Assembly: GCA_003550325.1 (NCBI GenBank)
Contig: QKWP01001749.1
Coordinates: 1-64,000 of the forward strand
From: Gigaspora rosea
Taxonomy: Eukaryota > Glomeromycota > Glomeromycetes > Diversisporales > Gigasporaceae
Length of the DNA stretch: 64,000 nt
Direction: 5' to 3'
In this document: positions 34,712 through 46,825 of the stretch, in pieces
Layout: the number at the start of each line of letters is the position of its first letter
Numbering within the stretch: position 1 is the first letter of the stretch
Translations under genes and position numbers: made by a program
Notes under the pieces: generated by a model
Database searches by the model: none
Told to the model about the DNA's origin: nothing
The model's input: only the letters and a program-made list of their open reading frames with translations

Positions 34712-34813
34712 CCCAAAACTAACCTGATCATAATAAATTTAATATGGTCATGACCTATATACTAAATTTATTATAGCCAGGTTAGTTTCAGGTTATTCAG
34801 ATCAAACACGTTA

Positions 34814-35257
34814 GAAGCACTAACTGGATTTAGGATAGATAAAGCAATTTTCTATGCAAACTTTTAAGTTATTCATGTTTTTTGATAAGCTTTGGTCTTT
34901 CCANACATTAGGAGCACTAACTGGATCTAGGATAGATAAAGCAATTTTCTATGCAAACTTTTAAGTTATTCATGTTTTTTGATAAGCTTTGGTCTTTCCA
35001 AATGTTATTAGTAGATATTGATTCATTAATTATCACAGATAGGTTTAATAAAAAAATCACTGCAAAACCATTTTTCACTACCTATATTCATTGTGCAAAA
35101 ATAAACAGTAATCCCAAAAACTTAACTTAGAAGCAAATATTTTTACTATTTATTGTAATATTAGTCATATTAACTGTATGTAAACTCTAAATGCTGGAAA
35201 TGGGCAACAAAAGATTGAGACATTACATGTAAGATCTAAGAGTCGTGTTGTATCTCT
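34814..35257. other. Spacer with duplicated contig ends around an N
   Basis: Immediately left and right of the N at 34904, about 90 bp are repeated (GGATAGATAAAGCAATTTTC and following), differing at one position in GGATTTAGG/GGATCTAGG. This looks like two overlapping or allelic contig ends joined without merging. No gene. Confidence 0.75.
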
Positions 35258-35275
35258 AATAATAATAAAATAAAA

Positions 35276-37166
35276 GTTTACAGTATTTGGAAAGGCAAGA
35301 AGAAAATGGAAGCTCTGAGAGTGTGAAATGGTTAATGAAGTCTAGGATTTTATCATGCTTACCAAGGCCAGTAGTTAAAGAAGGGAAGCATGTGTGTCTG
35401 ATACCAACAGATATGTTAGAAGAAATGGTACGTCCAGAAGCGCCAATATCAAAAGAGAAAGAACATATTGCAGAAGACGTGGTGATAGAAGATATTGATG
35501 TAAGAATGATTAGGCAGCAAAAGGTAGGAAGTGAAATGGAGAAAACACTTGAACAACAGCTCCAAAGTAATAGAGAATGAGATAGTAATGTAGTAGTTTT
35601 TTATACAGATAGGTCGTTAAGATCTGTAGAAGGTGGAAATAAAATGGGAGCTGGTTGGGTTCAGGTGGATAATGAAGGGAAGTTATACTTAACAAAAGGC
35701 ATGTGTAGAGTAGAAGCATGGCCGTCTTCAACCAAGCCGGAATTGGTAGCAATTTGGCTAGCTTTGTTGACAGTGCCTAGTAATAGAAAAGTAGTAATTA
35801 GAACAGATAGTTTAGGAGCAATAGCAGGTCTGAGCAGAAATTTGGAACTTCGTGAAGAGAAAAAATGGATGAAAGAAAAGTATTTTGATTGGTTAATCAA
35901 AATCAAAGATATGGTAAAGACGAAAGGTATAGAGCTACAGCTAGAGAAGATAAAGAGTCATAGCAAAGATAGGTGGAATGACAAGGCGGATGCTTTAGCA
36001 AAAGAAGGAACGAAAAGAGGAACAAGTATAGGGACACCAGAATACAACCAGTGGATTAAATGTCCTTTACGATAGAAGCATTATAGGGTTGAGTTAGGAA
36101 CAAGAGCATTTCTAAGGAAAGCTTTTGATGCCAAAAATAGCACGAGATGGCGCAAATCGAAGGTAGTTCAAGACTTCAAACAAGAAGGAAGTGAGGAAAA
36201 ATATAATTGGCATTTATTTTGGTCAACTCTGAAAGGTTTTACGGGCATTAGATGCACAACCCTGAAGAAAAGCAAAAAATTGGCGTTCTGGTACAAGGTG
36301 CTTTTTAATGAGTTGCCAGTGCTAGAGGTGTTAAAAAAAAGAAGACCCGATATCTATATATCATCCAACTGTATTGCATATATGAAAGAAGTGCCGGAGA
36401 CTTTAGAGCACTTGGTGGAGTGTGATGCATACAGTTTTTTGTGGCATAATATTGAAGTGGTAGCAACAGAAGCAGTATGGCAGAAGCTATCGGAGGAAAC
36501 GAAGAAGCAATTAAGTCTGTATGATTTTAGAGAAATTCTACTACCAGCTACAGGAAATGAATGTAACGAGATGCGTATAGATTATATAAAGGGTCTGTGT
36601 ACAGCAAAAGTTAGTGGAGCTCTACGAGAATATATGGCAACAAAAAAAGAGTGGAACAACTGTTTTAAAAGCTTCATTTACATATGGAGAAATGGTTTCT
36701 TTGACTTCATATGGTCAGAGCGTTGTAAAATGCTTTCAATATGGGAAAAAGGAGAAGGTATTAGCCCAAAGATCAAGAGAAAGAAACCTGATAATGGAAA
36801 TGGACAGAAAAGATCACGTGCCTCGTCGAATAAAAGCGAAACGGTTCAGATAGAAGAGTCAAGACCTAGAGGAAATAAGGAAATGAATGTTGAAAAGAGG
36901 TGGGAAACCATGATCGAGGACTTTATAAAGAATGGAAATTATCCATTCTGGTTTGGCCTGTGACAGGGCTGACAAAGTTGTCTGTCTCATCAGTGAGGCA
37001 GTGCGACAGGTCGCACCAAGGTGCTCACGAAGTATTCGGGTGATGCCGGACCTGCTATAAAATAGATAGATAGAATAAATATAAATAATTAATTTAGTTA
37101 TATTATGTATCAAGTATCTATTTAATAAAGGTACCGATGAGACTGTCAAAGGTTAAAAAAAAAAAT
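35276..37166 (+). mobile_element. 5'-truncated LINE copy (RNase H end)
   Basis: An exact 18-bp duplication AATAATAATAAAATAAAA brackets it (35258-35275 and 37167-37184), with a poly-A tail after TGAGACTGTCAAAGGTT. Only the C-terminal part of ORF2 plus the 3' UTR is present. The 3' UTR is recognisably related to that of the large LINE at 39028 (for example CGGGTGAT and the terminal GACTGTCAAAGG versus AACTGCCAAAG). Confidence 0.9.
35287..36963 (+). pseudogene. LINE ORF2 C-terminal fragment: RNase H and zinc-knuckle region
   Basis: Three consecutive frames (35287-35580, 35581-36075, then to 36963) read through two in-frame stops (near 35578 and 36073). The RNase H core is clear: FYTDRSL (the usual Gly after Asp is Arg), KPELVAIW, IRTDSLGA, and HSKDRWNDKADALAKEG, which together carry the D-E-D-H/D residues. 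After it come a region with RRPDIYISSNC and TLEHLVEC, where one Cys of the CxxC pair of the LINE2 knuckle is replaced, and a basic C-terminus. No endonuclease or RT remains. Probably dead. Confidence 0.85.
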
Positions 37167-37184
37167 AATAATAATAAAATAAAA

Positions 37185-39013
37185 TTGAAGTTGATTTTTT
37201 CAAATAGTAAATAAAGAACAAAGATAGTTTCGCTAATAATTTATTCACACATTAACTCTTTAATGAGTTGAATAAACTTATGCGATAAATAAGCTTTTTT
37301 AAGCAAAGGTTTCTTTGTTTTCTAGTATTAAAATAATATAAACGTTTTAAAAAAATTTGATTGGTTAATTATCACGGGCATTCATGGATAGATTAACCAA
37401 TCATATAAATGTTTGTCACGTTATTGTTACACACTATGCTGATCTATATTATGCATATAGTTTACATATTTTTTGTTTTTTGTTTACATTTTTTAACCAA
37501 TCAAATCGAATGTCTGCCATGCTGGCCTGAGCATTGTTGACATTGATGTCATATGCTAACTTCCTGCAAACATAACATAATGGTAAGATTACAATAATAA
37601 AAGCATAGCGACATTAGAAAATTACATACAGAGCAGGATCCCAGAATTTAACAATAGGTAACGACCGTCAATAGATGTAATAAACCCTATATATTCAAAT
37701 AGTCATTTCGAAAAATTTTCTGGAAAGTTAATTTTAAATAGAACTAATAGTGCTAGTTCATTGGCATTCAGTTCTAAAAGACATATTCCGATGACATGTC
37801 TATTATTAAAACAGGGTGATCTCTATAATATTTGAACAATTCCACACCAATTACAGTTAACAAGAAGACATAAAAATAAAAACCTTTTCTTTAGATAATT
37901 GAATATTTGTTCAAGAGTTTCATTTGGTAAGAGTGCGATGGCACTCTTTTTTTTTTAAAAAAAAAAAAAGCCAATTTTTGGAATTTCACATTTGCAACAA
38001 TAAAGTTATAAGTCTGGATTTACCTAGTTTTACGCATGATATTAAAACAAAAACATTTTTATTTATAAATTTTTTGAAATATACACAGCAGTTGTAATTT
38101 TATTTTATATAATATTCTGTGCCATTACTAGTGCAGTAAACTTGTATTTAACCAGTTTTCAATAGAATGGAAAAATTATATATGCGTTCATAGTATTCAA
38201 AATAAATTTAATTCGAATTCGAGAAATACCTTGTACATACTATAATTATTTCACAATCACATGATTTATTTGAAATTATGTGAAGGTCATGAAAACATAT
38301 TTTATTTAAGATTATCTTCAGATGATAAAGATATATCGATATGATTTATAAATTTTTAGAATGAAGCTGATAACCTGTTACAGGCATATTAAAGTAAATG
38401 AGGAGAAAGAAGGCGGAAAGGTATTAATGAAAGTTTTGATTTGCTCCAAAAACTACTTCTGGTCACTTACTATAAGTGTAAAGTGAGTAAAGCCGATTCA
38501 TTAAAAATAGGCAATACACTATTTTTAGAGTTTCTTGCAATTATTTGGATTTATTTTATATACTGACCCAAGCTCTTTGTTAGCTGTCTCTTATATGCAA
38601 AACAGAAAAAAAAAATTGACACATCTTAAAGAAAAGTTTAATTGTTTACAAGCAACATGTATCAAATTTTGTGCAGAATTGAAAAATGTGAAAATGTAAA
38701 TTTTTTTTAAAGTTTCAAAGTTTATTTTAGATGAGTATTAATCTTAATTTATTAATAGAATGAACACAATCTACAGTCAAAATCAAGGGCAAATATATGT
38801 GATGAGATAAACAACAAGATTAATATCTTAGTGTTGTGATCTGATAAAATAAAGTTAATAACATATACTTTAGTTTAATAATTATGTCTTCATTTCAATT
38901 AACGAATTTCAAATCAATTAACGAATAAAAAATGAATTGAACATAACCACAAAATTCAAAAAATAATATTTGATTTTAACTTAACTAATTATTTAAAAGA
39001 ACAAGCACTTGGC
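37185..39013. other. Spacer between the two LINEs
   Basis: AT-rich, no gene recognised. It contains an inverse copy of the AATCGAATGTCTGCCATGC word near 37505 and AATTAACCAATCA repeats near 37366-37410. An A/T hairpin TTTTTTTTTAAAAAAAAA lies at 37950. Confidence 0.5.
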
Positions 39014-39551
39014 AATGTATATTCATCCAAAACAAACTCTTTCCGCTGATTAACATTTCCAAAAACAGTAGAGAAGGAAAACATAGTTTTTGAACAAAAT
39101 TATACTAGATAACGTGTTAAATACAAATAACAAAAAAGAAAGATCTTTTAAAATAAACAGTAGTTTAGTATCAGCACTTGGTACAAAATCTAGTGAATAA
39201 GTGGCCAGAAAGAAAAATCTCAGTTTTTTGAAAAATTTTTTGGAAATTTTTGGGGAATTCCTTGAAACCCTGTAACGCCGATCTGTTTTGATCAATTACT
39301 CGACGTGTCAACAAACAAACAAATAGTTCAAAACAAGTAAACAAATAAGTCACGTGGAATTTAATCAAATTTTTAGTAAAAACAAACCAACCAACTAGAT
39401 AAACAAACAACAATAAATAAACAAATACGTAATTGTGGAACAATCTAGAATTAGAAATATAAGTTCAATGAATATCCAACAGGTTCCGGAGTAGAAAATT
39501 AAGTTTCTAAAAGGAGGTTGTCATGCATTAAGATATGGCGTACATGAGTGT

Positions 39552-41085
39552 ATGAAGTATTTAAGCAAGTATTGTACTAGAACCCAAATGGTCGATATTG
39601 AAATAGCAAGAGCTATTCAAACAATTTCAGCTGAAGAATTATGTTTAATAAGACACCTTGAAAACTATTGCCAAATAACAGAGAAGCAGTTGAAAGAGAT
39701 TCAGGAAGAAAGTGAAAAAGAGAAGAGCGAGAGAGTGAAAGCACAACAAAAGAAGAAGATCTTATTAAATACAGAGTGTGGTACAACTGACTACAGCATA
39801 GAAGAGATAGAAGAGAGTGTTTTAGAAAGCACAAAAGTACAACTAAAGAGGAAAAATTCGTTAGTAATAGAGTGTAAAACAATAAACCATGGAGTAGAAA
39901 AGATGGAAGATATTATTCCAGTAGTTGAGGGGAATAATAGAGGCAATTCAACAAAAGCAGTAACAGAAGAAAAGATGAATATCGACTGCCGAACAGATAT
40001 TGAACAAGAGAAGAAAACAGAAGACATAATATAATGTTAGTGGACAAGGAAAACGATAAATTTGACATAACAAGATCAATAGTGGAGGAAGAAATGAACA
40101 TAAATCACCAAGAAATGTCAACACAGAAGGAGGAAGAAACTATGAGAAGAAATGCAAGAGATAACAGGGACATAGAACTGTTACAACATCAAGTAGAGAC
40201 AGAGTGTAATAGAAATACCAAAGCTTGGGAGAATAACCCGAAAGGAAGTTAACAGTATGGGACATTCCATCTGATGTCTCACCACGGAAATTAAAAAAAG
40301 AATTAAGTTTTTTTGGATATATTTCAATCATTCAATAGAAAGGAAGAACTTCAAGTAGTGTAGCTCAAGTGCAAGTTATCTTCAAGAATATGAAAAGAAA
40401 ACAAGATTGGGTGAACAAGTGGGCAGTTCCAATGGCAAATGGAAGGTTGTTGAGAATGTCTTCAGGGGTATTTGACAAGGAAGTTCTTGTGAAGAGAAAT
40501 CAGTATAGAACAAAAGTAACGAATATACCAAAGTATGCAATTGATGCTTTACTACTAAGACAACTCAGTAGAGTAAAAGCGAAATCAGTTTATATTACAA
40601 ACAATAGTAACAGTAACCAAAGAAAAGTGGCAGTAGTATATTTTGAGTCAGAGGAGGATTTAAGAAAGGCACGGATGTCTGATGTTTATTATTATAATAC
40701 CAAGCTTGACTGGTTAATTTTGAATAAGAGAGAAGAAATGGAGTTCTATGGAAACAAAGATTATATACAACAGGTAGCAAGAAGTAAAGGAAAAGGGAAG
40801 TATACAGAAGAAAAGAGAAGCAAGACTCTTAGGGAAAGGAAAAACATTCATTGGGAGCTGGAGCCCATATATGAGACTACTCAAAAGAAGGCTAAAAGTA
40901 TAAATAAAAACTTTCACAAGGATACGTCAGAGAATCTATATACGAAAGGGAAATCAACAACTAACACATTAGAAAAAAAGACCCATGAACCTGAAATAGA
41001 TGAAATCAAGAAGCTTCTTTTGAATATTACTAGCAGACTCGATTGCATTGAAAGAAGTCAGTCCAGTTTGCTATTGCACTCCTAA
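39552..41085 (+). pseudogene. LINE ORF1 (RRM-like nucleic-acid binding protein), frameshifted
   Basis: Three linked frames: 39552-40034 (Lys/Glu-rich, helical), 40034-40252, and 40253-41085. The stop and start at 40032-40036 overlap as TAATG, which could be either translational coupling or a frameshift. The third part starts LTVWDIPSDVSPRKLKKELS, passes one TAG near 40335, and continues with an RRM-like fold pattern (VYITNNSNSNQRKVAVVYFE). It ends in a Lys-rich tail. It likely packages the LINE RNA. No CCHC knuckle was seen in this ORF. Confidence 0.7.
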
Positions 41086-41169
41086 CGGGCGCACCAGTTG
41101 TATATAAGGCAGTAGATGAACCAGTTGGTTCATCGAGCAGGGTTCCTGAAGCTAATATAGATAGGGAAA

Positions 41170-44100
41170 GGTTACTGCAAAAGGAAATAACTTTGAAAAT
41201 AGGTTGTCACAATATTAATGGATTAAAAACGAATTAGCAAAAATTTGAAACATTGGGTCAGTGGTTGGATGAAGAAGTTTTCGATATAATTGCAGTAACT
41301 GAAACAAATATGGATAGGAAAGAAGGGTTTTTTGTAGAGAAAAAAGTCGAGAATTTCAAATTTTTTTGGTTAGATATATCGATAGATAAAAAGAAGGATC
41401 TAGGTATAGTGATAGGTATTAAACATAGTTGGGAAAAATACCTTGGTGGCATAGACAGAATTAGTGAATTTATGATAGTAGCAAGGCTTTATCTTAGAAA
41501 TATGGAACTAGTCGTAATTGCAATTTATATTCCTTCAAATAATAGAAGCGAAATGGACAAGATGTTAAATGAGATCACAACAAACGGAATGTGCGAACAC
41601 ATATAGTAATTTTAGGGGACTTCAATTGTATAGTAGATACAGAGCTAGATAAGATATCAGAGAGCAGAGCTAGCAATTATAAAGTTTCAAAAATATACAA
41701 ATAGCTGGGAAAAAATGATTTTATAGACATTTTAGATTTCTACAACTGACAGAAAAAGAAGTCACATGGTCCAATAGTCAAAGTGGTACAAGAATCGATC
41801 AAATATGGGTGTCCGAAAATTTAATGGAAAGTCTGACCATGGCAGAGATTTTAGATATGCAGTTTGTTACATGTAGCGATCATAAGGCAACTTCTATGAC
41901 ATTATGGCTATACATGAGCACGAAAGCATTTCGGGTTTGAAACCCCGAAATTAAATACTTTTTTTGAATAGACGAAATTATAAAGAACATATTTATATAA
42001 ATTTTATTTGCTCTTTCTTATAAAAAATTTTAATTTTCTCTAATGAAGACGAAATAGTTCTTTTTCAAAAATCAATTTCGGTAGCATCACTAATTATAGC
42101 TCAACTCACAGATTTTTGGTACAATAGCAGCAATAGAAAAGAACAGAAAGCACTACAGAATAATCTATTTATACGATCAGGCCACTGTAGAAAATTGGGA
42201 AGAATATAGATCGATATTGGATAGGAAGTTACAAAAGGAGAAGGCTGTGTTTGATAAGTTGTCACATACTAGTATTGGTAAAGTTGGGAAAAGAAGTTGC
42301 CAAGCGCAACTAATAAATCAGGCTTGGAACATTATCAAACTGAACATCATTGAAGTAGCAAATAGAAGCATTCCAAGAAAAAAGGTGCATAATAATCCCG
42401 CGCGCAAGGAAGGTTCCAATAAAAAATCTAAGCTTTCTTTGCTAATTACCAAAATGAACAAGTAGATACGATCAGCAAAAAAGACCAATTTTAAGACTAT
42501 GTCGGATGATAAAAAACTAATCATGAATTTGGATATCGCAAAACAAAACAAGAAGTTCAACTTCGATATGCCATGGCTGCCGATAGGGAATTTGGAAAAT
42601 TAGTATGATGATATAAAAGAATGGTGGCGAATTGTTAATAAGAAAAGATTAGACAAAATAGAAAGGTGGAAAAAGAAAGAAGTAGAAGATTGTATAGAGC
42701 GTAGATGCGAGATAATAGCTAATAATCAAGGAAAGATGTTGAATAGTCTTCTAAACCAACCCTTAGTAAAGTTGTGGTGGATAGACTCTTTAAAGAAGAA
42801 AGACAACCAAGGTGTTAGTAACAAGTCCAAGTAAAGTCCTAAAGGAAACAAAAATGCATTATGAAAATCAAATGAGAGCACGAAATCCGCAAAATTTCAG
42901 CAGAAGGAGTATATGATCACAAATCTACGAACCAATGAATTGTATTCAGAGTGCTTGGTTCCGGGATATACTATCAGAAATTACAGAAGAAGAGTGGTAC
43001 CTGGTTTTACAAAGTCTTAAAACCAAAACAGCTCCTGGTATCTCAGATATTACTTATAGTTTAATTAAGAATGCTAGTCCTTCTACTCAACGCATCTTCC
43101 GTCAGTTTGCAAATTATTGCATTATGGAAGTGGCATTTCCTGAAGAGTGGAAATGCGCACAAATATACCCAATCCCAAAGAGTACAAGCTGGAATTATGA
43201 TTTGGGAAATACTAGACCAATTGCCCTTTTAGAAACTTTCAGAAAATGCATAACGAAGATTTTGACAAACAGGCTATCAGCAGTGCTAGTTAAATACCAA
43301 ATTTTAAAGGGATGGAATTTTGCCGGTTTGCCCGGAGGCTCTACTGGCATCCAGTACATATAGTTAATATGATAGCAGAAGATACAAAAGAGAAGGATGT
43401 AGAACTATGGCTAGTGCTACAGGATATGAAAAAGACATTTGATTCGGTTCGCTCAATATGTTAAGGAGAGAGATGGAAAGAATCAAGATACTAGACAAAG
43501 TAATAGGGCTAATTTTATCACTCTTTGAGAATCGTTCATCAAGAATCATAACGGCAACAGGTCTTACAGGGCTGGTAGAAATGGTGGATAGAATTGAGCA
43601 AGGGGAGGTTCTCTCCATACTGCTTTGGCGCATTTTTTACGATTCCCTTTTGGTAAAGGTTCAAGAGTCAGCTGAATTGGATTACTATATTAGTACCTCA
43701 GAACCTAGACTAGGACCAAGGGATCATGTACAAAAAAAAGAGATTAAGGTAGCAGTAGTAGCTTACGCAGATGATACTACTTGGTTGGTACCAAATAAAC
43801 GGATCATGAAGAAGACGCTTTCAATAGCAAATGAGTTCTTTCAGATCAATGACATACAAATTAATGTCAAAAAGTCAAATTTAATTGTTTTTAACTCAAA
43901 GACCAAAGTAGAAGAAAGAAGTATTACTTTTGGTAGTGAATCTATTGCTAAGGAGAAGCCGCATAGCATAACAAGACTGCTAGGTATTTGGTTAAATAGC
44001 AGACTGAACGAGAAACAAATGTTTTTAAAGGCCAAAGGAATAGTGCAACATACAGTACAAACATTGAGATAGAAAAGGTTGACAGCTAGTCAACTTGGCG

Positions 44101-46751
44101 TATATCAACAATATGTGCATTATTCCTAAAGCTATGTTATTTGCTTCAACTTTTAAGAATATCAAGAGTATTGATTAACAAAATTCATCAGCCAATTATT
44201 AGGTTAGCAAAAAATAAGCTCGAGCTCCAGATCACGACACCTAATTATATAGTAACACATAAAAATATTGGAAACTTTCAAATGTTAGAAAATGAGTTGT
44301 TAAATAAGAAAATAACTAGTGTTTATAATCGATTAAATGATGAAAGTCAAATCAGTACAATTACTGAAATTAGAATTGAGCAAAAGCACAAACTAGCTGG
44401 CTTGGTGGAGGACTTCGGACTCCATAATGTTAATAATCCAAATATCTTGGAAAAGCTATGGAAATTTAACCAAACTATATTGGTTTTGTTAAAAGCAAAA
44501 GAAATTAATATTTCTATTAGAGCATCACAAAATAGCTGGAAGCTATATGGTACTGGTGTAGCAATTCACAGTTTGCTCAGAGATAAAATAGTAATCAAAT
44601 ATGCTAGAGTGCTAGCGGCTCTTGACTTGTTTTTCTTGGGCCAACTTCTCAATGGACAGGGTAATGTACTTATTTCATGGAGCTAGTATATGCGGTCAAA
44701 AGACAAATCGAATAGAGGAAGAATACCTTAATGGTTTAAAAACATTGAGGAAACGGTCCTTGCAAATTCTATCACAAGAGAAGTTAGACAGGAATCTCAA
44801 ATCTTAGAAGAGAATAAATTGATGCCCATAATTAAGCGAAAGGAGATTTCATTAGATAAGAGAAGAAAAAAATGGGTGCTAATGAAGAATGGAGAAAGTA
44901 AAATAGATATACGAAGAGTAGTTGAGAAGAAAGAAAAGGAAGTGCTATTGGAAGAAGGGTCGTTGGTCAGTAAGGAAGGGACTAAAATCAGATTAGTAGC
45001 GAATCAAGCAAATGAGACAGATAGTGCACAGTTGCAATGGATACCAAAGAAAGAAATTTCACAGCAATTCAAGGTGTCAAAACGCAGGAAGGTGACTGGG
45101 TTTTTGATGCATCGACAGATATTGTTAAAAGCTCATTAGAGAAGGGAGTAGTTAGGAAAGAGGAATTAGATAGAATCTCTAAAGCAAGACTGACAGTGGT
45201 AGTAAGTTTAGATAGAATAGAAATAGAATTGATAAAGAGACAGAAGTTTAGCTATTATTGTGAAAATCTGCTAATAGAGCAGTTAAATAGAAATATTAGT
45301 ATAGCAGGAAATTCATTAGTGTTTTATACAGATGGTTCATTGCACAAGGAAATTTCAGAAAGCGGGTTGAATTGTAAGCAAGGTTTAGGATAGATACGGG
45401 TTGATAAAGATGGAAAAGAAATGATCCAGAAGGGGAATCTCAGTATACAAGGATGGCCCTCTTCGACAAGAACCGAATTAGCAGCAATATGGGTGGTCTT
45501 ATTATTGTCTCCGCAAGATAGTGAGGTCAAAATCTATACCGACAGTGCAGCTGCAATCCTAGGAATCAATGGGAATGAAAAGCACAGGTCGAATAAAGAG
45601 TGGCTACATCAGAAGAACTATAATTTGTTACTCAAGATCCTCGATACAAAGCGAATCAAAAATTTAAAAGTAGAAATAGTTAAAGTCAAAGGGCACAGTA
45701 ATAATTACTGGAACGACAGGGCAGATGTACTAGCGAAAGAAGGCCAAGCAGCCCCTCTACTAGTAATACAGAATACAGAACAAAGCTCAAGAATTAGATA
45801 CAATATGTACTGGCAAGACAATCTTATTGAAATGCCAGTACGAAGGTCATAAAAGATATTGAGGACACAATGATAGCAGCAGATTGGAGAATGCTAAGCG
45901 TTTCTAGTTGGCTAGAAAAGAAGGACTATCACCGTACATGGTCGTGGGAAAGTCTATGGAAAAGAATTAAAAAGCAAAGTGGCGTGAGATGTACCTCAAT
46001 GCATAAAGGAAGGAAACTTAACTTCTTGATCAAGTGTTTGTATGGTAGGCTTCCGACTCTTAGTAGTCTTAAGATAACGCGACCCGACCTCTATAAGAAT
46101 AATATATGTAAAGTATGTGGAAAAGAGAACAAGAAAACTCAGGAGCATTTGGCAGTATGTGAAACTCAGGAGTCACGGTGGCAAAAGATTGAGAAAACAG
46201 TTGTCAAATTTATACTTGCGCTTCTAAATGAAAATGGAAGAAGAAACGAAGTTTCAATACAACAACTTCATAATTTTCTGTTTGGTACCAGTACACAGGA
46301 AAAAAAAGAAAGAAGAGAAGGCCTTATAAGGGGTTTGTATAAGACATGTACTGAAAAAGATTTATTTAAATTAGGCCTTACAAGTAATGACATGAAATTG
46401 ATCTTGCAGTATTTTCCTCTTATGGCATGAGACTACTTTCATGAAGTAATCTGAAGAGAAAGATGCGTTAAAACGGTGGAATGGGAACAAAAAGAAGGAA
46501 TCCAGTGGACGCACAAGAGAAACTTGCAAAAAAAGAAGGCTTTGTTCTCAAGAGGTACTGCTGGAAAGAAGAGGCAGAAGAGGAACCCCGATCCAAGGCA
46601 TGCGGAAAGCTCTACTAACGAAGGAGAAAGGGATATTGAAGAATTAAAAAGAAGGAGGATAGAGCAGAAGCAAGGCTCTTATAATTTGTGCATGTCGGCA
46701 ATAGGTAATAGAGTATTATTTGGTGGAAAGCTATTTTGGTGTGGCACTTAG
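41170..46751 (+). pseudogene. LINE ORF2: APE endonuclease, reverse transcriptase, RNase H, zinc knuckle
   Basis: Domains in order. APE endonuclease (41190-41900): GCHNINGL, AVTETN, LGDFNCIVD, RIDQIWVS, TCSDHKA, which carry the catalytic N, E, D/N and SDH. RT (42935-44072): KTAPGISDITYSLIKNAS, GNTRPIALLETFRKC, LQDMKKTFDSV with the first catalytic Asp, EQGEVLSILLWRIFYD, and AYADDTTWLV with the YADD box. RNase H (45320-45765): FYTDGSL, RTELAAIW, IYTDSAAA, KGHSNNYWNDRADVLAKEG. Then a knuckle CKVCGKENKKTQEHLAVC at about 46110 and a basic tail. Several frameshifts and stops (for example in GLKTN-stop near 41235) and the 184-bp MITE at 41909 break the frame, so it cannot act alone. Confidence 0.9.
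41909..42092 (-). mobile_element. hAT-type MITE inside LINE ORF2
   Basis: It ends in TATACATGAG on the left and, inverted, TAGTGATGCTACCGAAATTG on the right. Target duplication ATTATGGC (41901-41908) / ATTATAGC (42093-42100), one change. It is the same family, in opposite orientation, as the 239-bp copy at 60040 (shared GACGAAATAGTTCTTTTTCA-type sequence). It interrupts the LINE just after the endonuclease SDH motif. Confidence 0.88.
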
Positions 46752-46825
46752 ACTGGTTTAACACAGTCCCTAGTTTCTGAATGATCTTGAACTAGTGCAG
46801 TAGGTTGCACTTGGGCGCCTTAGGG

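Larger units (their letters stand above)
32570..34813. repeat. Tandem array of palindrome-bearing units (about 340 bp)
   Basis: Five units each contain a roughly 125-bp palindrome: 32954-33079, 33297-33421, 33627-33835, 34042-34166, 34392-34813. Each palindrome has arms TAATGGGTTTGATC...CTGGCTATAATAAATTTAG and a GGGTCATGACCC centre. Periods are 343, 330, 332 and 350 bp once insertions are removed. The units share CATTCGAAAAACTGGATTTA and GATCCGGGAACCTGAAACTAG. A more diverged, palindrome-less copy lies at 32570-32900. Units 3 and 5 carry transposon insertions inside the palindrome. Confidence 0.85.

Noticed and set aside
43364-43633. Minus-strand ORFs opposite LINE ORF1 and ORF2
   Set aside because: Serine/leucine-rich shadows of Glu/Lys-rich LINE coding; no independent support.
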